Shown piece by piece: positions 23,352-34,821 of a stretch of DNA of 64,000 nt. A model generated the notes under the pieces. It was not told where the DNA came from, made no database searches, and was given only the letters and a program-made list of their open reading frames with translations. The position numbers were made by a program, and so were the translations under genes. Origin of the DNA: Trachythela sp. YZ-2020 (Eukaryota; Cnidaria; Anthozoa; Malacalcyonacea; Clavulariidae); contig JADLSH010000190.1 in the NCBI GenBank assembly GCA_016169945.1, positions 930,001-994,000 on the forward strand, read 5' to 3'. Each line of letters begins with the position of its first letter. The stretch's first letter is position 1.

Positions 23352-23988
23352 ATACATGTTTCGCGTTGCACGATAGGGTAATTTTTAAGTATTTAGGCAT
23401 TGAATGTATATCAGTTTCAAGTATTGTCACTGTGGTTTTGTAGAATTTTGTAGAATCCCTGTCACAATTTACTGAACTTTCAAATTCTGTAAGTTTACGC
23501 ACGGATTTACATCAAAAGTCAAGTTTATGCTATTGCTTGGGACACTGCGTTTTTGTGGGTTAGCACGTTACACTATTATATAAAAGCTTAACATAACTTT
23601 GAATATTATGCACAGCTGCTTATCAATGACACATTAGATTGAATAAGGGCAAGCTCTTCAACGAGACCTTGCATTACAACTATTACTTTGTATCTTTTCA
23701 ACGAGATGTTGGCACTTTAATAAACTTTTATCTGTAATTCAAAGTTTGATTACAATTCCCCGCTATCTAATTATGAATTATATCTATCTATTTATATATC
23801 TATCTATCTAAGATTCTTTCTTCAACTTCAGTTAAACGAAGAAGGCAAATTTGTCTGTTCATGGACTAACTTGGCGAACTTCAACGGTCAATTTAACTAA
23901 AAGTTGCTTAATTGCCTAAATTTCAAACCGCTGCTCTCGTAATCAACTAGTTTTTGTATGCGGCTTTTTACTGTATGTTGAGCTGTCT

Positions 23989-25537
23989 TTAAGCGTATGT
24001 CAGCCAGGACTTAGGGTTGGAAATCAATATTTTATCAACAGCATCTTGTGAGATTCCCTTTCGTAACATTTTGGGGACAACTTGATCAAAGATATGCGTA
24101 AACCCATGTCCACCATATTTTGTCAGCCTGTGAGGGGTGTGTATATCGTGGGCGAAGAGAACACGCTCCCCATAACCTTCAGAAATCAAGAGACCAACTC
24201 TATCAATCCGTTGTGCATCGCTTGGAAAGTCGATTTCTGGAGCGAACTGATAATATGATATCTCAATGCCGAAAAGATCGTATTCTAAAAATGTTCCATA
24301 TTTAGCAAACTCTAAAATGTCGGCTTCTTTCAAAAAGGTTCTGTCAAGGTGGGCCATGACGGTGTGTCTAGCATCTCCACCCTCTTCTTGAAAGATCCGG
24401 AGTATTTCACCCGGGGCTGCAGGGTTTCGACCGGGGTGGATCATAACTGGGGTGTGGGTTTGTCCCTGTGCTATAGCTGTTGCACGGAGGCTTCGTTTTT
24501 CTACTTCTGTCAATGGCCAAGAGCAACCAACTTCACCAATGATTCCTGGTTTGATGTTTGTGTTGTCAATGCCATTGTTGATTTCTGAGACTATTTTCTG
24601 GAATGGGAAATTAGTTATGAATTTTGCAGTGTGTTTTACAGGTAAGTCTTGTGGTGGTGGTGATGATGATGGTGGTGGTGATGATGATGGTGGTGGTGCC
24701 AGTGATGGTGGTATTGATAGTTGTGGTGGTGATGATGGTGGTGGTGATGGTAGTGATGGATGGATAATGGTGGTGCTGATGATGATCATGGTGATGGTAG
24801 AACTGATGGTGGTGGTGATAGTGATGACGTTACTGATGATGATTGATGGTGAAGATGATGATGATAGTGGTGTGATGATGATGATGGTGGTGTGATGATG
24901 ATGGTGTGGTGATCAATGGTGGTGTTGATTATGGTGGTGCTGATGATGTTATCGATAATGTTGATAGTTTATGATGGTGATGATGATGGTGGTCGTGTTG
25001 GTAGTGATGATGGTGATAGTGATTATGGTAGTGATGATGCTGGTGATGGGTAACAATATAACCAAAGCAAGATCACCAAACATTAAACACTACTTTATAA
25101 ACCTGTGTCATTTGTTCAACTGATTGTGCCTTCATTTCATCAGTGAGTTGTTTCTCAACATAATACCCAGTCCCGCACACAATATTAACGCCAGTCTGCT
25201 CAGAAATCACTCTCATCTTTTTAACATCCCTCGACAACCCCAAACTTGAGTTCTCTACGATGGTCGAACCTCCTGCTTTCTTGAAAGATTTAAGATCCTC
25301 AATAACCGCTTCCGTTTCGTTGGACAGAACCATGTTCGGTGCATGACTGTATGGGTTATGCCGAATCCAGTTTAGATGTTCCAAGGTGAACTTACAATTG
25401 ACCATATTCTGGCATGCATCAGATGTAGGGACGAGGTGTTTTAGAAATTCCACAGAAACATGCTCGTGTGTCAGGGTTTTCTGCAAGTCATTTGGGTCAG
25501 TTGGACCCAATACAGTCTCAACTTTATCTTTGACCAT
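23989..25537 (-). CDS. PTER: PTER, phosphotriesterase-related amidohydrolase
   Basis: Two exons on the minus strand, 25537-25103 and 24597-23989, join in phase 0 (EQMTQ / KIVSEINNG) to 347 residues, the usual length of the family (human 349). Metal ligands of the amidohydrolase barrel are visible: His24 and His26 (THEH), Glu167 (GIIGEVGCSW, in the place of the carboxylated lysine of bacterial phosphotriesterases), His199 (IHPGR), His228 (AHLDRT) and Asp296 (AHDIHT). Despite its name, the mammalian enzyme is reported to hydrolyse N-acetyltaurine and related N-acyl amino acids; that activity is inferred here by homology. The 505-bp intron is mostly a GAT/GGT microsatellite. The gene is convergent with the carbonic anhydrase and divergent from ARMC5. 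The start is the first ATG, matching the family N-terminus. Confidence 0.94.
24650..25055. repeat. GAT/GGT trinucleotide microsatellite in the PTER intron
   Basis: About 400 bp of TGATGGTGG-type units fill most of the single PTER intron (24598-25102). Open frames across it are low-complexity artefacts. Confidence 0.95.
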
Positions 25538-27928
25538 TTTGATAAAAGAAATGAATTAAGCCTTTATAATAAAGATGTTTTCTGATAAATGAACACAAAA
25601 GGGAATTAATTTTCTATATTTGCATAAATTAACATATATTAGTTTTCTGACAATTTTTAAATTGTATTTAAAAATACATTACTAATTTTCCAGAGGAGGG
25701 TGGACAGCTGTCACATGATATTTTTCGACCAATGAGGAGACGCTATTTTCTCAGCGCTCGCAAGAAGCAAGTGGACTGTGAAATTTGCATTGGTCTCATA
25801 AATACGGAAATATTTCGCTTTGTTATTCAAAAAATTAAATAAATCACATGCACAACAATGAATATTAATCTTAATCTACTCCCAAGCGAAGAATTTGGAA
25901 GGGGTTTTTTGTTTTTTTATTTATATTTTTATTATATTTGCATGCACTTATGCGTCACGTGGAAATACGAGGCTTAAACAACTACTTTTGAAATAGAAAA
26001 AAATATTTTTTCGAATTTTCGCTTTTTTTTTTAATGATAGATGTGATAGATTAAATTAATCTTTGCCCTTTAACTGCCCCCACCCTATCCGCGCCACTCA
26101 GATATTCGCTGATATTCGATATTGAATTTTCAATTTCTTTTGCACTTCTAAAAATACTATCTCCAACTTTTGAAGTTTCCCTTATTCTTTGCATTTTATT
26201 AAAATATTTTAAATTTTTTACTTTATTAATGATATCATTGAATTATATTTTTTATGATGCTTGTTTGATTGATATTTTTTTTTTTATGATTTTGTTTTTT
26301 TTTTTGTTTTTTCTCGTGAAGTTAGTCGTGTCTCTCTCGCGTTGTTGAAAAGTCCGCGTCTGTTTCTGTAATTTCAACTAAAGTATCTCTTATTTTTTTT
26401 GGTATTTTTTTATGTTTTTTTTTATAAATGAAGACAAATGTATAAACTTATAAATGCTGGAATGATCCCGCGATCCCCCTGATCAGTTCTCGAGATATTA
26501 GGCATCGAAGTGATCATAGTTTCGACGTTTGGCAAAATGACATTTAATAGTTTAGGAAGATATAGAGCCACCCAAGCTTGAATCTGTTTTAATCTTTTGA
26601 GCGAAATTCTCTTAAAAGAGCGTTAAAGTAGAGAGCAACTTTTTAGGTTAATTTTAGTTATTTAGGAGATTTAGAGTTTTTTAGTTATTTGCGTTATGTT
26701 TTTAGATTTTTTATCTTCTGGGCTCTGTCTGGGCGCTGTCTGCAATTTTCTGAATTTGTCTCTCATATTGACTCGTTGTGATTTAATTTTTTTTCTGTTT
26801 GCTTTTTTTTTTTTTTCTGGAATGCATCCATGCTATTTCCTTTTATCTATGTGAGCAGTATTTGGTTTATTTTGTATTATATTTTTAATTTTTGTATTTG
26901 ATCTTTTTATTGTCATCACGTCGTCTTAGTTGAATAACTGATTTTCTCTGTCTTGAATCTGAACAATTTGGACAATGATTGAAGTGTGATTGCGATTTTT
27001 TTCTGAATTTTTGGACTTTAAGTACTGAAATAAGTTTAAAATTTTTGCTGAGTTTTTTGTTAAAAATTTTTGGATTTGTTTTTTTTTTATTTCTTTATTT
27101 ATTTTCTTATATTCTTTTATATTTCTTTTTTATTTCTTTAATATAAATTTATATTATATGAATGTATGCATGTGTTGTGTATTTATTTCAATAATGTTTA
27201 CTGTATTGTGTATAGTTTTTGACAAGCTGTGTTTCACCTGCAATTTCTGCAAAAAGTATATAGTATATATAAGTTTTTAGTAATAAAAATTAAAATTTTC
27301 ATTTTCAGTATACATATATTTAAATAAATAATAAAATAAATAACTAAATATAAATACAAATTATCACTCCACATGAATCAATCTGTGGCATATATAGTTA
27401 AATAAATATTGTACTGCACTCCTACTGCAATCACAATGTACATTACAAATACAAACGATCACTGCAGGACTATCACTCAAGATTTACAAAACATTTTCAA
27501 ACAGAGAAATCTAAGAGAGACAAACAATTATTTAAACACAATATTCCATAATGAAAACATTGAGTCTCCGTATGTCAGAATTCCATTTTCGCAGAAATTG
27601 CTTTCTCCGCTCAAGAGCCATGCTACGTTACGGCCTGTTGACTTCGGCAGTCAACGCACACGGCCGCTCGTTACCCATGATGCTTTTCCCCCCTCTGTCC
27701 ATGATGCGCTAATTTTCTAAGTATTTAGTCTTATGCAAGCTTATTTTTGACGTCTTGTATGCTATAAGGTATACAAAAAGTGGAAAATGCATATATCGGC
27801 CATTAAAAATACCCATATTGACTTGTTGACCTGTTTTTTAATCAGAAAATAGAATTTTCATATTCCTGTATATTCTTAATATTCGAAATAAATTAGCATC
27901 CAGTTATCCAGTAAACAAGAAATTCAAG
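25538..27928. other. AT-rich spacer between PTER and ARMC5
   Basis: Contains the divergent 5' flanks of PTER and ARMC5. From about 25900 to 27300 it is dominated by T-runs and A/T words. A 103-codon frame at 27409-27720 has no recognisable homology and no splice context. No TATA box or known motif can be assigned with confidence. Confidence 0.7.
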
Positions 27929-30900
27929 ATGGCTACTGAAAACAACAACAGCAATTACTATATTTCGAGTTTATTAAGAAAACTACAAAGTTCTTCATCG
28001 TCCAGCGTTCAAAAAGCGTTAATTTCGTTGTCTCGGACGACGAGAAAGTCTGATAATGTCGTAAAATTGCGAGAAGAAGGCGGAATTCAGTTATTATTAA
28101 CGTTTGTTCGATCGTCAAACAAGAAAGCTTTGGACATGGCGGTGAGCGCGTTGGCTAATTGTGCTCTGGACGGACAATGTAGAACAGAGGTAGTATTGAT
28201 ATTTGAAATTTGTTTACTTTTAGGTTAAGAAAATATCAGAAAGAGTTGCTGTTATTTAACAATTATTCGCCGAAGGCGAGGTGAATATCGTTATATCGGT
28301 GAATAAAAACCGAGACGAAGTCGAGCTTTTTATTCACCGATATTCACCGAGCCTGAGGTGAATAATTGTTTTAGTAAAATTACATAGGTGATTATTTGGA
28401 AAAAAATAAAAAATGCACATTTCAAAAATATTTTAATTGAATATTTAAATTCAATTATAATCATCTAATTGATCTAAACGCTTTAGGTGATTATCGCGTA
28501 TTATTATATACACAAGCTCTGAATATGAGGTCTGGATATTAGCTCATATCCTGCTAGTAGAGAAAAGTAGAAAAATGGCTGGCAGATTTGGACAATTAAA
28601 TGAAGAGGAAATTCAAGTTTTACTTGAAAAAAGTAAATATCCAGAGCTTGTGTATATAATAAAACAGTTATTCTACTCACTCTCGTCGTATATGACTGAT
28701 AGCCGACTTGGTGCTATCAGCTATCAGCTCATATACGACTCTAGTTTGTAGAATAATTGTTAATTAATCCGAAGTAGCGCAACCAATCAGCATTGAGAAT
28801 TTTCAATAATCACCTATGTAATTTTACTAAAAGTTTTATATAGAATATTTGATTATAGATACAACTATATACCGTCGTTTGCACCTAACGATGAACAGTC
28901 GCACATACAATTTCAATGTTTAATGACAATCTGAAAGTTTCAATAAGTTCAGTCAATCAATCTGAGGCTAGTCAAATATGGTTGGCTGATCATATTAAAA
29001 CCTGTCAAATGCTTGTTAACAAACGTAAGAATTTCATATCAGCATGATAGACAATGTTTTGATGTATGATTGATCATTCTCAGATGCAAAGGAATGTATT
29101 ATTTTTATTCAAGAAACTTGCTATACCTTTTTATTTTTATAGATCAAGGAGCTTAATGGCGTGGCTCTTTTGTGTAAGTTGTCAGAATTTAAAAATATGC
29201 ATAAAGTTAGCAGGGGCTTTGTACCTCCCTGAAATATGGCCTTCTCCATGTCTTCATTTTTTGTCAAGTCTTATGTTTATTATGATAATTTCTTTCAACT
29301 GTTATGTTTAGGTAAAGTATTAGCTTCATTAGCAGACGTCAGTATTCTAAGCCGTGTGACAAGAGCTCTGGCAAACTTGTCCCAAGATGTAAGCATTACC
29401 AATGAAATTGTCAACTTCAAGGCTGTTCCTAAACTTCTTGGTATCTTAGGATGGTCGACTGATGTGCATCTACTTCAAAACACCTTACGTGCCCTAAGGA
29501 TCATGGGTAGAAGTTATGCATGTACTAAAGAGCTTGGAGAAAGCAACGGGATACTTAGTTTTGTAGAACTGTTAGGCAAAGAAAATGGAAATGAGATTAA
29601 GCGCTGTTGTCTGCAAACCTTGCTTGAGTTAACCAGAGCTGCTCATGGAGTTTTAGCAACCCAATTTCAAGAGCATGGTGCAATTAAAGTCGTCAGTCAA
29701 TTGTCATACTCAGATGACAAAGATTTGGCAGAGAACTGTATCAATATATTGTGTACTCTCACGAGATATTCTTCAGTTAGAGTTTCTGTTGGCACTGTGG
29801 GTGGAATAGAGGCGTTCGTTCACCAAATACAAAATCGTGGTCCTCTGTTGCTGCCATCTATTGAAGGCATTTGCATGTGCTGTCGTGAAGCTGTCAATCG
29901 TAACAAAGTCCGCTCTTGTGGTGGACTCGAAGTTCTTCTTGGCATACTACACTGTCCTGAATACTCCCATGTGTTTGATAATATTTTAGGCGCTTTTGCG
30001 TGTTTTACATACGATGACTTAGCCTTGAAACGTATGCTTCGTTGGGGCTTGATTCCTACTTTGGTCTCTATGCTACAGAAACTGCTTTTCCCAGAGAACA
30101 CAGTCAAAAATGTAGCAGGGAAACAAGACAATGATTTACTGACATCAAGTGATAAAACGACGGCTACAACTACCCCGAAAAAGAATGCAACTTCTAAGTC
30201 ATCTGAAAGTATGCTCAAACCTACTGCAAACGCCCCAAGCTCAAGCACGACAAGTGATTCAGCAAAGTCGATAACCCTCGCCATATCACCGTTGCATCGT
30301 GCAAGCTATCCTGGCTCCCCACCAACTTGTTTATCTCCAAACCTTAGCCCTGAACTTCGAGTACCTTTCATGCCTCCATACAGCCCTCAATCCACCCGTT
30401 CATCAAGTCCTATGGTGTATTCTCCATCTGGATCCGAAGTTGATGATGATGTCTCATCCGAATCTGACGTTAATCCTGAGCAGGATACGGTAGAAGATGC
30501 CGAGCCACGTACTGAGATTTCCCAAGACCCCACCGCACCAAAATCTGATGAACTCACACCACCAGCTTCTAATCACAACACTATGTCCAAAGGCAGTACT
30601 GGCACATCTAGAGAAGAGGCTGGAGAAGGTGCTTCTCCTCACAACGATTCAACAACCACTCACGAGAATGTGCCGAGTACTTTGATGGAAGATTCAGCAA
30701 CGACTCACTCTCGAAATATGGCGTCAGCTGCTGCAAGAATGTTTAAGAAGTTGGATGAAACGGATAAGCAACGTTACCAACCCTTACAGAATGAAGAAAG
30801 TTCCTTTCGTCAACGTGTGTCTAGAAGAAGAGCTAGAGTACCTCTTCTGCCTTGGACAAGCTTCAATGAACACCGCCGATTATATTTACAAGACCAGAAC

Positions 30901-33699
30901 CTATTCTCGGCGGATCAACCTTCCCTCAGGAGAATCCAGGAAAATCCATGGTCCCGTCGGAAATCGTGGCGGTCCTATAGTACAGCACATGCCCCTTCAA
31001 GCACGTTACGTGGGATTTCCAGGACATCTGATTCATCTCCACGGTCACCGTCGCACTTTAGTGGCCTTGAGGGAATAGAGAGTAAAATCATTCTCCTGCT
31101 CTCGCGTTTTGGCCAAATGCCCGATGCCTCACATTTGGAAGCTCTGACATCGCCAGAGTGTATTCAAACCCTACTGGACTATTTGTGTTACAGTAAGAAT
31201 CGTGATTCGAGATGTGAACGGTTATTTAGTCGTCTTGCTTGGGATAGAAAATACTTTGAAACATTTGTTGTCATCATGTTGCCAGGTGCCATCTATAGAC
31301 AGCTTATTTGTGGTTTACGTCCGGGTTACCTGCTTTCTAATCAGTCACAGTCCAATACTAGTACTGAAGAGTCATCGGTTCGTACCCCAGAACCGATTAC
31401 CACCCATACTCTTGCGAGTGTTGACCATCCTGCAGAAGTCATGCCGTTGGCTTGTGGATCTTCTACAGTCGTAGAAACAAATTCTTTGAACACAAAGTCA
31501 CCAGAGTACAAGTTTCCCCAAGGAAACCCTGCATGTGATTCTAACCCCGACTCGGATAAGCCTGTTACTCAACACCAATCGACATCTGATAGTGTTGATG
31601 TAATCGAAAATAATCAAGCTGGGTCCAAATCGTCTAACCTATCGCCTTCGACGTCTAAGCAGCAGGAACAAAATGTACTTCATGATGCAACCCAAGGGGA
31701 GACAATGATTAGAGCCGAGAATTTCCCACGGAACCGTACTAAGATGATTGGTAAATCGCTTTTATCCGTTTTGACTACGCAAGCATGTACGCCATTTGGA
31801 GAGGGTATTCTTGCTCATCTCTTGCTCAGAGGTACACAAAAGCAAATGGAAGCATGTGCATTGTCGCTGCCCTACCTATGCAAGTAAGTAGTCTAAAAAT
31901 AAAGAGTTCAGACTGAGTTAGAAATGCAGTCAGACTTGCATTAATCTGCATTTTCTCTAACGAGCGGATGCAAATATGCAGCTTTTCATGACGGGATACT
32001 AGACTGTTCACCTCTAGCGTGCTGATGCTGATAGCCATTCAATCCTACACACCTGTAACAAAATACAGCTACTAGCTTGAAAGATACGAATGTACTATAT
32101 CTATATAATAAAGCACACCGATTCGTTTATAGCATTTTATACTAACAATGCCACATGCCGCTACAAATCTCAGCCACTATGCCCAGTCCGTTAGCCTGGA
32201 GGAAATTCATTTGGCACTTTTTTACAAATTTTTATTATGTGTTTTATAGGCCACTGGGAATGAAACAAAAACTGCTGGTCGACCACCAAGGAATTATGGT
32301 AATCTTGTCAATGTTGTGTAATTCTACCGAGCAAGCTGACATTATACGCGCTGTCAACTCCATCACTTACCTAGTCGCAAATTCTGCTCTGAAAATGGAT
32401 AAAAACTTCAAAGTTTTCATTGCGAAAAACGAGAGCCAATTTCTGATCCCCCGTGGATATAGGGTAGTTGATCTGCTTTCGACAAAGACTGGGAAAGGTG
32501 ACAGAGGTTCGACAGAGATCTTGAAGAAAGAAAGTAAAGCAGATGCGTATTCGAGTCGCCGTCTTTTAACTTTTTTGACATCATTTCCTGAAAGAATAGA
32601 AAGATTTCGGAAAACCGAATCTCTTCCAAAAGACAACAATGGCGTAGCTGACACTGGTTCAACTTCGGAAGGTAGAAGTGCAGTCGAAAGTTTCTCGACA
32701 ACAGCAGGTAACGGCAGCAATGTTGCAAGAACGATGTCCAGAGTATATTGGAGAACCGAGTATCTACCAAACGACAAGGATTCGGATGGAAGACGGAAAT
32801 TCGTACGTCGGACGGGTAACGACGGAGATTTTGAGAGAACGATGTACGCAGTTTGTCGGAAGACAGACCGTATGTCGAGAGTGAAGGATGATGAAGTAGT
32901 TCGTGGTCTTGCTTCAAGACGTTATCGGAAGTTCCGATCATCCATGGGTGAAGACGACTATAGGTCCAGTGCGAAGTCCAAAAGATTTAGAGAAGTAGTT
33001 TGTGACTTCGCGTCTAAAAGAACGAAGATGGGATCTTGTTCTACCGTGCTGGAAACTTGCTCTGCTATCTGTTCATACGACGAAACGCAACCAACACCCT
33101 TTGATGTTGTAGTGAAAGTCGACACCGGGGAGTCTATCGAAGCACACCGCTCTGTCTTGTGTGCCTTATCCGAAGTATTCGCGGCAATGTTGTCTGGTGA
33201 TTTCATTGAGGCCCATCAATCGGAGATTAATCTTAAAGATTTAAATCATGCCACCCTTTTGTTTCTTGTCCACTACGCTTATGGATGCTGCTGGTCCTTC
33301 GAACCGGACAGCGACACTCGTTCTATTGTCTGTCCATTACTCGAGGAGTATCTGTCTAGTGACAGTTCACCATGTTTGCAAAGTGACCGTTTTACGTTTG
33401 ACTTTGATTTTCTGCTTGACTTACTGGCGTGTGCAGATCGATTTCTTTTGAGTGGACTTAAAAAGCAATGTGAGCAATTGATGATATATGGCTTGACTGT
33501 TGAGCATGTGGCGGACGCGTATTTAGCAGCAGTATTCTACAACACACCCCGTCTGCGTGTTTATTGTCTGCAGTATATTTTTCTTGGAGACTTAGAGTTG
33601 AACTGTGTGTACCAATGTGTGGTGAGATTACTAGAATCTCAGGAGCGAGACAGGGTTATCGAAGACTTCAAGAACATTGCCTTAGATTGTTGTACGTAG
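27929..33699 (+). CDS. ARMC5: ARMC5-like armadillo + BTB protein
   Basis: Known ARMC5 is a substrate adaptor for CUL3 ubiquitin ligase (RNA polymerase II subunit RPB1 is one target) and an adrenal tumour suppressor. Four exons: 27929-28189, 29143-29173 (31 bp), 29312-31883, 32250-33699, total 1437 residues, longer than human (about 935). Residues 1 to about 370 are armadillo repeats (e.g. REEGGIQLLLTFVRSSN, KELNGVALLCKVLASLADVS, RALANLSQD). A Ser/Thr/Pro-rich disordered stretch follows from about 380. A short helical ARM-like block lies near SKIILLLSRFGQMPDASHLE, then a second disordered linker, then LGMKQKLLVDHQGIMVILSML (ARM-like). A basic, internally repetitive segment precedes the BTB domain at about 1238-1350 (PFDVVVKVDTGESIEAHRSVL, then EINLKDLNHATLLFLVHYAYG) and a C-terminal helical part. 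Intron 1 contains a foldback element with a small ORF. The ARM plus BTB order makes ARMC5 the best match. Confidence 0.9.
28255..28835. mobile_element. Multi-hairpin element in ARMC5 intron 1
   Basis: Perfect 28-bp inverted arms at 28369-28396 and 28805-28832 enclose two more inverted pairs (28502-28521 with 28640-28659; about 28687-28704 with 28720-28738). Left of the arms is a GGTGAAT-rich palindromic stretch (28260-28365). A 58-codon frame starts at 28575 within it. Confidence 0.8.
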
Positions 33700-34364
33700 A
33701 TTAAGAATGATAATAGAGAAGTTTCACCAAGCACTATCGTGCAGCAGATGGTGGTCAACATGCAGTTATCAGAGTGAGAAAATGATGTCAATTGTTTTCA
33801 TTATATATAATCATAGTCCCTATAAAACATTGTCTGGAAACGCCGCAAACTTGAAAGTTTATAGCCATGTCCGTGGGTTAATGTTGAGGGTGTGCTGAGA
33901 GTGCACGTTTTCTTTGTTTTACAAATGTTAATATTCAGCTGCAGGGATTTTATTGGCTGCTTCCTTCATTATGCTAAGAGAACAATGTGTTTACTGAGCG
34001 TGAAGGTGCACAAACATGAACAGAAACATAGAACAAAAGCTTTAGATGCGTTTCCAGACACTGTGCTATAGGGACTATGATGTAATAGTCTTGTATTTGG
34101 TGGCAACGAAGTAAAAGAGAGAGTTCAATTTTCTTGCTTCTATAAGTGTCAACAGTTCCGAAGTTGACCACCATCTGATGCCTAGCCTTGTAACGCTTTT
34201 TGAAACCCACCAATAATGATTTAAAATTTAATACAGTTTTCACTTGAGATCAGTCCAACTTTATTTTCCTCATAATTTATTGCATGCATAATTTCTATAA
34301 TTTATGTAACTATTCAAAACGGAAGTCAGATTACACAAAACAACATTTCTAGAGGAAAGCAACA
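33700..34364. mobile_element. Spacer ARMC5-DNTTIP1, mostly one TIR element
   Basis: About 33715-34225 is an element with ends like GTTTCACCAAGCACTATCG and AAAGCGTTACAAGGC-type in reverse. The inner parts GTCCCTATAAAACATTGTCT and the inverse AGACACTGTGCTATAGGGAC also pair. The same family is seen at about 8509-8600, 57974-58045 and 58285-58350. The DNTTIP1 start codon is 140 bp downstream. Confidence 0.7.
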
Positions 34365-34788
34365 ATGGCTGTGCACCGAGAGGATATGTCGAAGTTTAAT
34401 GTGCCAATATTATCTCAAAATATTGAAAATCAATTTCTACAAGATGATAGAAGGCCTAAGAAATCGAGCAGGTACAAAATCTTTTTGATTTAATAGGCTT
34501 TTGACTGTACCTAGACTGAAAAAATAGTCTGATATTAATGACTAGGAAAATTTATTATGTAGAAACATAAACAAATTTTTGCAGTAATTATTTGAAATAG
34601 TAGATCGTTAGTGTGTTATATAGTTTTCGAGTAGAAGTAGTTGTAGTGTATTCTATTTGGAAATTTCATAGGATAATAATTTGATATTTGTGTTAAATCT
34701 CAAATCATTTAATAGTGGTCACCTATTATACCATTAACATTTAGGCGACAGTGTAAAATATATTACTACTACCACATACTTTATAGTG

Positions 34789-34821
<33 letters not shown>

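Noticed and set aside
24452..24895. Gly/Asp-rich plus-strand frame opposite PTER
   Set aside because: It is the antisense of PTER exon 2 plus the GAT/GGT microsatellite; PTER has clear homology on the other strand.
27409..27720. 103-codon frame upstream of ARMC5
   Set aside because: No recognisable similarity, low-complexity surroundings and no splice or start context; could be a short uORF-containing leader, but there is no support.
32367..32941. 136- and 174-codon minus-strand frames in ARMC5
   Set aside because: Shadows of the plus-strand exon, which matches ARMC5 and continues into the BTB domain.
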